Source: Blastomussa wellsi (lineage: Eukaryota; Cnidaria; Anthozoa; Scleractinia; Plerogyridae). Taken from it: 64,000 nt of DNA. Shown here piece by piece: positions 1 to 11,900 of this stretch. The DNA is taken from NCBI GenBank assembly GCA_947652115.1, contig OX393562.1:27974932-28038931 (forward strand). Direction: 5' to 3'. Both the position numbers and the translations under genes were made by a program. Positions within the stretch are counted from its first letter, which is position 1; the number at the start of each line of letters is the position of its first letter. The notes under the pieces were generated by a model. The model worked only from the letters and a program-made list of their open reading frames with translations. It was not told the origin of the DNA and made no database searches.

Positions 1-1335
1 TCTGATAAACTGAATGTGTTTAGCAAGGGGTATTGGATGACAGATGATTCCAATTTTGTCAGAGAAGATTTTTGACAGGGATTGTTGGGAATAAATGTTG
101 GATTTAAGAATGAGTAGGCTGCGGCCTGTCTCGGGGAAATTGATTTAAATTTCCATTTAACCACTTGTGCTTCTTACAAAGCAAGCGACGATTGTTGCTG
201 GCTATCAATCTAAATCACTGATGATTACAGTGCATAAACGAACAATTAAATATTGTTATCAATAATTCATGCTTTCACTAGTTGTCCACCTCCGGCTTGA
301 ATTGTTAAAAAAGTACTGACGTAGTGGGTTTGGTTCTTTTAAATTTTTGGTACTAATTAAAATTCATTTGGTCCATATACATACCATTGCTGACCTGTAT
401 GGTTCTTTGAGGCCTACAAAATCATTTTTTTAAGCATGTCGTTGGATCATCTTTTGTAACAAGTTAGTTTTGTTGCTTATTATTCAGTTATTTTGAATGC
501 GGTACCACTACCGCGGACGGGAATTACAGAGCAGAGCACTGTGTTTATCCCGACTAAAATATAGCTAGTGTTAACAAACATTTTGTATCTTTGCTTTGTG
601 TGATCGTGTAGCAATATTAGAACAATTATTATATTATGCAGTAGTTCATTCAACAAGTTGTGGAGCGCATAGTTCTCATTTGAAGCTCCAAAAGACGTCA
701 TTTCTTGCATAGCAGTTAGCAGGGTAGCAAACTTAGCAAAGTACGGTTTTTAAAGTGAAAAATTAGGCACGTAACTGGTTCCATAAACCATTCATAATCT
801 CGATACCAGCGTGCAATTACAAGCACAGTTTCTCCTGAATTTATTGTATGACAACCTGATTGTATTCATAACAGTGTAGACTGTATAGCCTATTTAAGTT
901 CCACAAATAGTGATTTCCTGACCTCGACTGCTCTTGGACGTGCATTTCAAATGTAAACCAATACCAGCATGCGAAAACGAGCACAAAACGCGAGTGAAAT
1001 TTGCGCAAAACCTGTTTACTAATTCAATAGTTTGTATTTTTTCGCTCGCTTGCAAAATCGTCTCATTCACTGGGGTTAGCACAGCATAGATATTTTGTTA
1101 TTGATATAATTACAGTGAGATTGATTTCGGGGACTTGACACATCCTCTTGTTATTTAGGTATGGTCTTGTGTAATATTTTCTGATTGTTACTTGTCATAG
1201 ATGTATGACTTAAGTCCTTCCCTTTGCTCATTGGGAAGCTGTTTGACCTCGGGAGTTGGACAATTCAATTTAGCACGATTATTTATTAAGTATCATTTTC
1301 AAAAACGTTTAGTTTCTTGCCTTTTTTGGAGTTTT
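1..1335. other. intergenic, no gene seen
   Basis: AT-rich spacer. Both strands were read and no exon with credible splice sites or a recognisable protein motif was found; open frames here are short and low in complexity. Confidence 0.5.
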
Positions 1336-1498
1336 CTAGACTACGAGCAGTCCCTTTTTACGTATTCTGTCAAACGCGAAGCAAAAATAGTGCAATGACC
1401 GTGGGAAATCGAATGCGATGAGACACTCTCGATTTTCACCTCGCGTCCCCGTTGCTTCACTTCGACGACCTAAGAAAACAGTGGACTGCTTATAGTCC
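1336..1498. mobile_element. short inverted-repeat element (MITE-like)
   Basis: The left end CTAGACTACGAGCAGTCC (1336-1353) is mirrored by GGACTGCTTATAGTCC (1483-1498), giving imperfect terminal inverted repeats around about 160 bp of non-coding DNA. A related pair of ends appears near 44760-44845, so it is a dispersed family. No target duplication was settled. Confidence 0.5.
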
Positions 1499-1676
1499 GG
1501 TGTTTTTCTTTGGCAACATTTTCCTTTCCTGAAAGCGCCCTAGTCAGCCTCCGCCAGTTTCGATGCCATCGAAATTATGGAAGTTGCATGGTGAAGCAAA
1601 ATCTTATTGCATTGCTGAAGTTGTTGCAAGTTTCTCAGTGATCTCTTTCGTTTTAACACGTTCCACGTAAAATATA

Positions 1677-2137
1677 CCTTATTATCACTTATTTTCGCGC
1701 GTCTTTAATTTCGCGAATTTGGAATGGAAATGTTTCGTGGGGCTTTAATTTCGGATGAATTACCGTTTTTCAAGGTAATTAATTAATTTTGCGAACCAAT
1801 TAACTGTATTTTGCGGAGATCGACGCTTCTGAAAAGAATGAATCCATCATGAAGAGGCTCAAGCAGCTGATCACAGAAAACTATAGGGAGCCAGATGTCA
1901 ATGGCGAATTTGAAGACTGTACTGAGGAAGTGTTACAGGAACTAATTCAGCAAAATGAGTCAGATGATGAGGAATAGGGACATGCGTTGAATTGAAATTT
2001 GATCTCTCCGAAACTTAAATAAAGGTTTTTATTAAAGGTCACTAAATTTTGTGTCTTTAATTTTGGAGACACCTTTTTTTCGCGGGACTTTAATTTCGCG
2101 ATTTTTTTTTAAAACGCGAAAATAAGTGATAATGAGG
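1677..2137 (+). mobile_element. DNA transposon remnant with TA target duplication
   Basis: The ends are inverted: CCTTATTATCACTTATTTTC from 1677 and its near-mirror finishing at 2137, each flanked by TA (1675-1676 and 2138-2139). A second motif, TTTAATTTCGCG, is also mirrored inside both ends. The interior has a short open frame ending at 1977 in an acidic tail (NESDDEE, stop), followed by AATAAA near 2020. Acidic C-termini and TA duplications are typical of pogo/Tigger-type transposases, so this is probably an internally deleted member keeping only the transposase tail. Family assignment is inference. Confidence 0.65.
1849..1977 (+). pseudogene. transposase C-terminal fragment
   Basis: Open frame from the ATG at 1849 to the stop at 1975-1977, 42 residues, very acidic at the end (SDDEE). 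The same frame stays open upstream to about 1801. It lies inside the TA-flanked element and is followed by a poly(A) signal, as expected for the 3' end of a transposase gene whose body was lost. No catalytic residues remain. Confidence 0.45.
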
Positions 2138-3424
2138 TAATACTGAAACTATTGCATGCAAACAGTAACAAAGGCGTGGCTGACTAGGTTTCAAATATTC
2201 AGTATTTCAATATTTAGTTCTTTCTTGGCGTATTTTATCCATCCGCGTTTGTTTTGTTCATTTTTTTTGTTTCCCAAAATTGTTTTGCATCAAAATTGAA
2301 GGGGCTGAAAAATTTTAAGCGCCTTGAGCAGAGGGGAGGAGCGTAAATATATTTTTAGCAGATTTAGTACGCGGGCTGCAATGTAAAGCCAAGCTGTTGT
2401 TTTAATGAGATATGAACGCCACCTAGTGGTTAATCAAGTTTTGAGATAAAAAAGACATAGTATAGATTATCAATATCGAATGCCGAATACAGACAACCTT
2501 GTAGTGAATAAGATCCTTTAGTAAAATATATATCCATATGTATCTTCGTTTACCTTATATTTAGAAAGGGTACAAACTGTATTGTAATGTGGTGAATAAA
2601 GCTTTTAGCGCTTTTAAATCTGGTTTCGTTTTCTTTTATTCAAAAGCATATTGTCCGATTATTTGTCCGTACTTTTTAGAGCATCCAATCATAAAAATTG
2701 TTGACCAAATGGATTAAACCGAATTTGCTTTTTAAGCTTTCATATCTGAATTTAGTTTTTGCACTAACCGTGGGCTATCTAACCCAGCTTTGAACAACCC
2801 GGTCCAGAAAGACCCCAGGACGAAGTTTTAAAATAGCCCGCGAGAGCAGACGATTTTACTGCTCAAGTTTCACCCCGCCGAGAAAAACGGCGTAAAAAGC
2901 ATAACAGAACTGATGTGATAATGGTTCCTGAATCGTTTTATATGAGCCGGAAAAACCTGAGGTGGGGACTGGACTTGATGGTTAGGCGGCTGAACGCTTC
3001 AACGGAACGCTTGGCCTACAGCTCCACGCACATCTCGCTCCAACCAAGAAGGGACGCCAGATGAAAACAACTTCTGAAGTTAATAAGAAAATGACACAAG
3101 AAACTTCCCACACCGTTTCCTTTATTATTTTGCCAACAGCACCACGTCCTCTTACACTCTTGTAACCCCTTGTTATTTTCAATCCCGAATTCCTTTGCCA
3201 GCTGACAATATTTTCAACACCTGTTATCTACTGCTTGTGACTTTTTCGAAGAGGACGACTGAGCGAGCGAGTTGAAAAATGTTTTAAGAAGTTGACAGGT
3301 TTATCTGAAAAATAAGAACAAATATTGATTATTTCGTCATAGTTATACTTACGTTGGGAGCTTCGATCCCATTAATGCATACATTGAGTAACCAAGTGCT
3401 CTGCTTATTTTGCGGGAAGCTCGC
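2138..3424. other. intergenic, no gene seen
   Basis: Spacer between the TA-flanked element and a SINE. No convincing exon, promoter or repeat ends were recognised. Confidence 0.45.
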
Positions 3425-3625
3425 GGTTGCCCAATAGTTAGTGAGGACTCTAGATGGATCAGTCCGGGCTCGAACCCCGGCCGGGCACTCCGTTGTGTTC
3501 TTGAGCAAGACACTTTACTCTCGCAGTGCATCTCTCCACCCAGGTGTATAAATAGGTACCGGCAAATTTAATTTTCCAATATGCTGGGGGCAACCCTGCG
3601 ATATGGACAAGCATCCCATTTCTTT
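3425..3625 (+). repeat. tRNA-derived SINE copy 1
   Basis: Contains a B-box-like GGGCTCGAACCCCGG (3466-3480), then the family landmarks GTGTATAAATAGGTACCGGC and GGGGGCAACCCTGCGATATG. The same landmarks recur at 17100-17400 (plus), 31020-31320 (minus) and 57220-57490 (minus). Such B-box sequence plus a conserved unrelated body is characteristic of SINEs. Confidence 0.7.
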
Positions 3626-3763
3626 TGCATACTTAAGTTTGCAAAAGAACAAAGATGCACATTATGAAAAAAAAAAAAGACTATCCTATTCCTATTTGGA
3701 CTTTTTAAGGAAAAATTCGTCCCTGCATGAACTATGAAAACAGAGCAGGACGTTTCAGATAAG

Positions 3764-3808
<45 letters not shown>

Positions 3809-3819
3809 GTATAACAATA

Positions 3820-3925
3820 TAATTTGGTTTTATCAACTGGGTTGATAATGTCAATTGGCCACCGTTAAGAGATTCAAGAGCTGACGTTTCGAGCGTTAGC
3901 CCTTCGTCGCTCCGACGATAAGGAT
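3820..3925 (-). repeat. hammerhead-like retroelement repeat, copy 1
   Basis: Read on the minus strand this holds GACGAAGGGCTAACGCTCG followed by AAACGTCAGCTC, then a conserved stretch containing GGTGGCCAATTGAC and a TTATCAACCCAGTTGATAAA hairpin. The same unit occurs at 45355-45450 and 48895-49075. The arrangement (C)GACGA - short stem II - GAAAC - GUC resembles hammerhead ribozymes of Penelope-like elements, but the CUGANGA box is altered here, so it is probably a decayed copy. Confidence 0.55.
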
Positions 3926-4239
3926 AGTCGATAGTTACGGCTCGGCAAGTTTCCGTTTCGTAAACGGTCGATGCCATACGAATTTTTTTACCCGCAAAAA
4001 AAAGAAAAATCGTTCGTCAATGACCAGAATCCAACCCTGAACCTCTGACATGCCAACATCCCTCCAAATCCTCACAAAATTTCGTTATAAAAGATGACTT
4101 TCTCAGTCTATTTTACTTATAGTATATTGCCCCACCCAACAAATAAAGCTAACCGCAAGCAAACAAGTGAAATTGAACAAGTAAGTGTGTATTAATTTGG
4201 TCTATCACCAAATTATAACCAGTTTTGAGTTAGTCCAGG

Positions 4240-4735
4240 CCTAAACTTGAGCAGATATAGCATCGTCCATTCCGAAAAGCTTGGTTACCAATTATGGCTG
4301 GCATCGAGCGTTTACGAAACGGAAATCAGCTACATCGCGATTAAAATGTTCTTGGGCAATAGTCGAAGCCGAATAATAAATCCCAGTTCGATATTGAAAA
4401 CTTCTGCTCTTATTGAGAAGCTTATTTGAATAGCCCCGATTTCAGTGATTAGATTGTAGAAATCCTGTGTATCTAAATTGGGTCAATAAACAATAACTTA
4501 TGGTTCGGTGTCAGTATCGGTGTTCGGCTTTTTCAAGAGCTTTTTAGTTTCCTCTTTTTCGAGTTTTTTAGACTTTCATGTGCCTTCCCAAACGCGCTAT
4601 AAAAGCAGAAACTGATCCCTGGAGATACACGGTTTTATGAGGGTCGTGAAGGGTAAAATGAAAACTGGGATTTGGCCTATTTGAAATAGGGAAAATTGGG
4701 TTTATTGCTCTGGAACTGGGATTCAGTAACCACTT
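4240..4735. other. intergenic, no gene seen
   Basis: No exon or repeat ends were recognised. A stretch near 4305-4330 resembles the sequence beside the repeat at 3950, suggesting a diverged repeat copy. Confidence 0.4.
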
Positions 4736-4836
4736 AGTCTCCTACGCAGCCGTTATTAGGGGATTGCGTTACACTTGTCCCCACTAATGGGGACGAGTGG
4801 TAACGCAATCCCCTAATAACGCCTGCGTAGGAGGCT
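4736..4836. mobile_element. foldback element, about 100 bp
   Basis: Nearly the whole segment is a hairpin: TCCTACGCAGCCGTTATTAG at the left is mirrored by CTAATAACGCCTGCGTAGGA at the right, with CCCCACTAATGGGG at the centre. One related arm occurs at 59098-59160 inside an intron of phosphatase B, so it is a mobile family. Confidence 0.65.
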
Positions 4837-5159
4837 AGTAACCATTGGGAATGGGGATAAACAATTTCGAAAATGGGAATGGACTGTTTAGTTTTAGCGC
4901 TCTTGGTCTCTACTATTTGACACCACTGCTTAATTGAGCCATTTTTGAAATAGAATTCTGTATCAGTAGACCTCAGTAGACACAGGATCAGTACATTTGT
5001 CGCCTCCACGCTAGGTACACCAGGCTAGGTTTGATGTTGTTTGAATGACATGCGCATGCATGTTTACATGTGGCGAGAGATAAAAATGGCGTCCAATTCG
5101 CGGACTATGGTCATCGAAAATTCAGAAAATTTTAAACTTCTGTTAAACTTGGTAACAGA

Positions 5160-5223
5160 GATTTGGACCAAATTTAGGCTGGGAACTGGGATTTGGACCA
5201 AATTTAGGCTGGGAACTGGGATT
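5160..5223 (+). repeat. two-unit tandem repeat, 32 bp
   Basis: ATTTGGACCAAATTTAGGCT (5160 onward) and the 12 bases after it are repeated at once, followed by a C-rich run (5229-5246). No function is apparent. Confidence 0.6.
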
Positions 5224-5549
5224 TGGTACCCCCCGCCCCCCCCCGTCATGAGCCTCAAAAATCCACAATACCATGGATTTCGAAAAACACAAGAAGTATA
5301 ACACCAGAGTAGCGTGCACTGAAACATTTTTAACTCGCTCAGGTACGTCCTGATGTACGTTTAATTTTAGACTTCCGTGAATAGAGTTTACTCAAGCTTA
5401 CTCTGGCAGAAAAGTACTCTGTGATTACCATCAGAGGTGGCGGAGCATTTTATAACGTGGGGCTCATCGTGCACCCAGCTAAGGGCATACCCTCCGGCGA
5501 CCTCCGGGGAGGGTGGAGGGAGGTTCAAGGAGGTTTCCGTTGGGGTCAC

Positions 5550-5706
5550 CTCGCAGCTCTTACAAGGTCTCACCTGATTGGGGACCACCCTTCAGTTGAG
5601 ACAAAAGAACAAACAATGGACCCCACCCTAAGACAATGGGGCGTTCTTTTGTCTTACCTGAAGGGTGGTCCCCAGTCAGGTGAGACCTTGTACAGGAGCT
5701 GCGAGG
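5550..5706. mobile_element. foldback element, about 157 bp
   Basis: Arms of about 60 bp: TCGCAGCTCTTACAAGGTCT at the left is mirrored by AGACCTTGTACAGGAGCTGC at the right, and GTGGTCCCC/GGGGACCAC lie deeper in the arms. The loop is near 5615-5640. It is non-coding despite open frames. Confidence 0.6.
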
Positions 5707-5758
5707 CTACCGTTTCGTTGGGTATGTGTCACCCAGATCTCCAAATTCTGACCCCGTA

Positions 5759-6112
5759 TTCGAACCCCGGGGGGGTACTCCCGTATGAAAATGACGGGGG
5801 TGCTCGTCGGAAATTTTCGAAAACACCCCTAAAAGGTACCAGAATCTCATTTTGTGGGCGTGGCTCAGAGTAATTTTTACCCCAAAAAGGTACCATTTCT
5901 GAAGTAATAAATTAACTGGATCTGGCAATTTTTATAGTGATAAACACGCTTTTATACGGAAGGCCCCTAAAAGGTACCACAACATCTTAAGCGGCGGTCA
6001 TTTTAGATTTTTGCACCCTAAGCGGTACCAATTCACAAATTTTACCCCCTAAAAGGTACGACGAGCACCCCCGTCATTTTTATAGGGGAGTACCCCCCCC
6101 CCGGGATTCGAA
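5759..6112. mobile_element. MITE with TTCGAA ends, 354 bp
   Basis: The left end TTCGAACCCCGGGGGGGTAC is mirrored by GTACCCCCCCCCCGGGATTC then GAA at the right. Just inside, GACGGGGGTGCTCGTCG is mirrored by CGACGAGCACCCCCGTC, and several AAAAGGTACC boxes lie between. No transposase is present. It sits just past the 3' end of the minus-strand phosphatase. Confidence 0.65.
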
Positions 6113-6275
6113 CGAATTTGCATTTAATACATCATTATATATTATCCAACGAGACCTTACTACGCTCATCACGGGAATTGCATCAGTTTGCTCGTGATCT
6201 CAATAAACCTAACAAATGTAGTTTTAATGGAAATTGCTGCAGCTGATAATTTTAAGTTTTCGTTCCTTCTAAATA

Positions 6276-6334
6276 TTATACCCCGACAAATGTAGTCACA
6301 GAACAGCCTGCTCCTGGTATCTGGAACAGGCTAA
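6276..6334 (-). CDS. possible terminal exon of the minus-strand acid phosphatase
   Basis: Preceded on the minus strand by a good acceptor (pyrimidines then CTGCAG, 6340-6335). Joined in phase 1 to exon 12 it adds 19 residues and a TAA at 6276. The peptide is short, only moderately hydrophobic and unlike the membrane exon of the two sister genes. If real, the product would be soluble. No poly(A) signal was seen just downstream, so the true last exon may lie elsewhere. Confidence 0.25.
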
Positions 6335-6492
6335 CTGCAGATTGGCAAGAATGAATATTTTGCCAAATCAATCAGCAATAATTTTGGTGCCGAGACGTGC
6401 GGGCGCGGGGCCCCAAATTTCCGTTGTGGGGTGCTGCAGGCCCCCCTGATTACCATTACAACGTGGTTAATCAGTTGTATTAGTTTTCCCAC

Positions 6493-6981
6493 CTTTAACG
6501 CAAGTACACTTCTCCTGCTCAGTTGCACATTCCTTTTCTATGTCTTCTGGTATAACGTCACGTGTTAAACTGAAAAGGGGTAAGGGCATAATTTACAATG
6601 CCAACTGACAAAAAGAAATCAACAAAACAAACAACAGTTTCAGTGCATTTCATGAATCTTACCTGATGAATTTACCCAGGGGACAGAACTCTTTGCAGCC
6701 AGGCAGGATCAGAGCACGGGGTTTATTTTGACCAAATCGATAAATCACACGGACGTCCAGTTTTTTTCTGACAAAAAAATCCAAGCGTTGATTATGCACA
6801 GCTATTTACAGTGCTACGCGCCTAGCTTAGCGTTGCCTCCTATAAAAGACAGTTTTTGATTAGTTTTTGAAGTGACAACTTTTTGACATCATTTTGAAAA
6901 CTTCTGTTGGCTTACAAATGGCCTATCAAATGAGTCAACATGCCGTTCGTTTTCAGGTCAATACGTGTGGCCTCAATGTTG

Positions 6982-7021
<40 letters not shown>

Positions 7022-7629
7022 ATTCATATAACTTACCTTACGATATGCATACTGATGAAGCATACCGACACTCGAATTGTTTCCTAGCGTGTTTGTAGGT
7101 GAAGCACCTGCGGCTCTTTAGTATTTGACGAGGTCTTTGACAAATAAACCTTGCACTGCATACAATTTTAGAAGGAGTACTAACATAATCATTCCACGTT
7201 TTAATTTGAAGTTTATTAAAAACTCTATTAGCTACAGAGGCGCTATCCTTTGGAACGCTGTCTCGACTTATTTTACGGGCCTGTCAAGAAGGATTTTTAT
7301 TTTAAGGAACTTGATTTTAGCGCCCAGTCGGTACAGTCGCTGCCAAGGCACTACCAAGATTTTAAATGCTTCTAAATATTTTGTCTTATTTTTGTACGTA
7401 ATTTATTTAGATGTATATACGTGAACCTATTTAAATATTTCTATTTTTAGAAATTAATTGAACATTATATTCATGTATTCTTTTACTTTTTACCATGGTA
7501 GTTTTGTAAGTAATATTTATCCCTATTTTAACATTGTCTTACATTGTAACTATTTTCACACGACCCCACAAGCTCTAAGCTTTAAACCTTATCGTGCTTA
7601 AATAAAGGATATGATGATTATTATTATTA

Positions 7630-7670
<41 letters not shown>

Positions 7671-7882
7671 TGTTATTATTTCTATTTTATATTTTTTATC
7701 AGTATTTAACTGTGAATTATTATAAAAATACTTTTCTCGTCATCTCGCTTTTAATATTGTAGTCTTTCTAAATTTTTTAATCGATTGTTACTAAATTTAG
7801 TACAAATAGTTTGTTCAATTGTAAATAAAGGTTTTATATATAATTATTATTATTATCATTATTATCATTATTATTATCATCA

Positions 7883-7931
<49 letters not shown>

Positions 7932-8438
7932 GTTATTATCATTCTGCTCAGCTGAGTTAAGTTCTTAGCAGCTGGTAAAGTCGTGGTGCCGAGCAACAAC
8001 AAGTTGCTAATGAACACCAAAATATTTCTCCCTTGAAGTTGTCCCTCAATCGCAACAGTACTAAATCTGGTCTCCAAGCCTCGATAATATGGTCTGTCCG
8101 TATACTGACATGTTTAAGAAATGCGGTAAATTATTCCATTCTTGGAACAAACAAACGAGTTTTTATAAGAATTACACCTCGCACGTTTTAGTGCTAAACT
8201 TTAAGTAACAAGTGACATCATTCACATAAAAAGCGCACTGATTGGTAGCTTTATACTAAAGGCAGTTAGGACGTATCCTGGTATTAGGGTTAGTTATTGT
8301 GCTTTTATAAATACGCTTAAATTCAATGCGTCAAATACATGAGCCAAACTTTAAGTAACAAGTAAAATTATTCACACAAGAAGCGAACTTTATACTAATA
8401 AAGGAATGGACAATGCCTAGCGCGCGTCCATCCAATTC

Positions 8439-8499
<61 letters not shown>

Positions 8500-8546
8500 C
8501 GAGAGCATCTCTAGCTACCTAAGTGCTCTCCCAACTATCCAAGTGG

Positions 8547-8585
<39 letters not shown>

Positions 8586-8670
8586 GCTTTTATAACATAG
8601 CAAGACATTTTTCACACTGAAAAGTCGCACTTTCGCTCAGTTGTTGATCTCTCGACTTATCTGATGTTTC

Positions 8671-8710
<40 letters not shown>

Positions 8711-8787
8711 ATGTCATCGAAAAACCCTAACTCAAATGTTGGGTTATTACTAGCCATAAGTGACTGCTAAATTTAATTTTTTTCCGT

Positions 8788-8819
<32 letters not shown>

Positions 8820-8854
8820 AAATTTCACCGACAATGACGTCAGCCTGAACCATC

Positions 8855-8906
<52 letters not shown>

Positions 8907-11900
8907 GCTAGCATATAGCTATGTTATAAAGACAGTTAGAGATTATCCTGGTATTTTGGTTATCGTGGCCTGCGATCCTTGCGGCTTGCGGATTTACGTA
9001 AGCTTTCGAATTTTCCTCAACTTTCTTTAGTGTTTTTATATGTGATTATTGTATGTACAGCCATAGAATACGAAGGGGGATAGATCAAATGATCAAAATA
9101 AATGATCATCATCATGATATTGTGTCACTTGTCAAGTTTGTACGGGATTTTAGGGGTGTGGTCTCCCAAAGCAGTTAAGCATCTCTCGGAAACAAAGCAA
9201 ATAGGGTAATATAATCAATGTTTATAAAATCCTACTTACTTTCCGGAAGAGAACAGTTCAACCATGACGGCGCTTGAGTAATCTGGTGAAATGCCGTCGA
9301 ATACTTGCAGAGCACTCATAAATGCCGAAAGTGTAGTATCGTGCTAGAGAGAGAGGTAAATTATTTGAAAAACATGAAAACCTTGGTGTCAAATAACGAA
9401 CCCTTAGCGTCTTAGCGTCTTGGCGAACAGTACTGTTTTAAAAATTGCTCTGAGTGTAACACATTAATTAGCTGCTGTTCTCGAGTAAATAGGTTAAAGC
9501 TTGGATTTCGCTGTGTGTTCTGTGTGTGTCTGTGTGTGTGCCGACCTAAACTTGTACTAGAGTATTTGTAAACCTGGCTGCTTGCACTTTTCAACTCTGC
9601 AGTTATTTCAGGTAGCCATGCCGGGCCCTAACTTAACTACTTGATTAATTACTTGTAAACTATTGGTTTATATGTCTCCAAGGGGAAATAGAGCTTGTTG
9701 TTGTTACATACAGCTGAATAGAGATAAACTTTCTTGGCTGTTTGCTTGGTGTCACTCCTTTTCTGTGATGATAAGTAAAGTTTCATGTTTTCAATCATTC
9801 TTCCCACCAATGCACCTGCAATTATGCAACGAAAGTTGAAATGTATATCGCAAGATTTTGCAATCTCAAATGGTCAGTAAAATAACTGAAACTTTGTTGT
9901 GATTTTCGAACGAGGTGACAGCTTGGACGACGACGTTATTGTTTGTATTATTATTACTTTTATTATTATTATTATCATTGTACAGCATACTTTGCACAGC
10001 ATACGTTTTCCTTTTTATTTAAATTCTTGCCTCCGCCTCGATTAGCTTTGTAACTATTTGTGAGGAAAAGTAATGCCCGTAATATACTTTTCCGAAATTA
10101 TATAAATAAAGTTGAGTTGAGTTGACAATTGTTTCCACAAATAAAAGATCATCGTCGTTATGTACTCAACTTGAGCAGTTGAAAAAGGAAAGCAGGCTTG
10201 AGCAGGACTTGAACCCATAATCTCTGCTATACCAGCTGCACGATCAACTGCCGGGGAGCTGGTCACTTGTGAGTTCGTATAATGATGTGAAGTGAATATA
10301 CGAAATTTAATTTATTTGAACTACGGAAAGGATGTCAACAAATGAAAGATCATCGCAGTTGTGTACTCAACTTAAGCAGTTAATAGCAGAAAGCCGAAGT
10401 AACCAAATTGTGCTTTCAAAGTGCAGTATTTGCATTGTTTGCAGGAATTTTTACAGTTGCGAAGGTTTTGCTTTTTCAAACTGCTGAGATGAAGAATGGC
10501 GTTCGAGAAGGGCTTCACACTAAGTTTATTTTTGTTGTAAGTAATGAGTCAAGCGGGAAATATGCTGTATTTAGCATGATCGGTGTCTTCATCAGTTTTT
10601 GAACTAAACGAATGTGTCTTGATCGGTATGTTCATTGGGTATCGACATACATGCACCTGACCGAATTGATGCAACCTGATTGGCTCATCAGCGCATGAAT
10701 TAGTAATGAGTTTGAGACTGCTCAAATGCCCAGCCTGGCGGGCGAAGTTCTGTGTCCAGCCATTTCCCCACTGTATCGTGGAGCTTACCTCAAGTCAAAT
10801 GCCCAGGGTATGCCCGGAAGAGTTGGGTCTTTTGGAATCTACAGATAATTTAGAGACCTTTCGATTCTATACGGCGAGGACGACTACGAGTACGAGATTT
10901 GACTTGAAGTTTTTTCGCGCGCACCGAACAAAATAGCCTCACCAGAAAACATCATTTTCCTTTTTTATCAGCAGCAAAGTTAGCACGGTCATTTTTAATG
11001 AAGGCAGTTAGACTTCTCCTAATAGAAAGTTGATTAAACTACTAACATTTTGATAACTTGTTTTCGCCACTACGAGTTTCAGTGAGAATGTCGTAGTCGC
11101 GAGAACAAGTTATCAAAATGTTAGTAGTTTTATCATTTCGCGATTAGGAGAATTATAACTGCCTTCAATAAAAATGACCGTGCTAACTTTGCTGCTGACA
11201 AAAACGGAAAATGAAGTTTTCTGGTGAGGCTGTTTTGTTTGCACGCGCGACAAAACTTAAATTCAAATCTCATACTCGTAGTCGTCCTCGTCGTAGAATC
11301 TAAATAGGGACTTAACGAAACCACGACGGCGACGCCAACGACAACGTTCATAAAAAATGTATTTAAATTTTGCGTAAGAATCTCGCAACTATCAGAATTT
11401 GTTTAGTGTGATTATCAGTATCAGCGCTAATTTCTACTTGGATTTTTCAGCGCTTATTTAATTCAAACGAGAAACATGAAAAACTCGCCGTTGCGACTCA
11501 CGTTCTCATTACAACTCAGAATTTAGCCATTTCACGTCGTTGTTTTGCAGAGGACGACAAAGAAATGAACAAAGATGGATAACGCACATGCAGCCTATTG
11601 TTCTGCTCATTAAATCTTTTGTTTGGCGACGTCTTCGTTGACGTCGCTGTCGTGGTTTCGTAAAGTCCCTATTAGGGACCTTTAGCAATGATGACGAGGA
11701 CGTGGACGAAGACTTGTATGGTCGATTAAGCCCTGGGACGAGACAGTCGTCCACGGCAGAAAACATAAACACTTTAGCAGTCCGGAATATCCCAATATAT
11801 TGGGACAAGCGTGACGTCACGTTTCTATTGTTCTATACAAAATGGCGGCCTTTTTCCGAGACCTCGTATCAATGACAAAAACCTATTGTTCTGTGGCACG

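Noticed and set aside
5041..5327. Overlapping frames on both strands near 5.1-5.3 kb
   Set aside because: Produced by a 32-bp tandem duplication and a C-run.
5421..5873. 150-codon frame
   Set aside because: It spans a foldback and the end of a MITE; the peptide follows the repeats and matches nothing.
10170..10266. Possible tRNA gene on the minus strand
   Set aside because: It has a B-box-like segment but no closed acceptor or anticodon stem; better explained as a tRNA-derived SINE.
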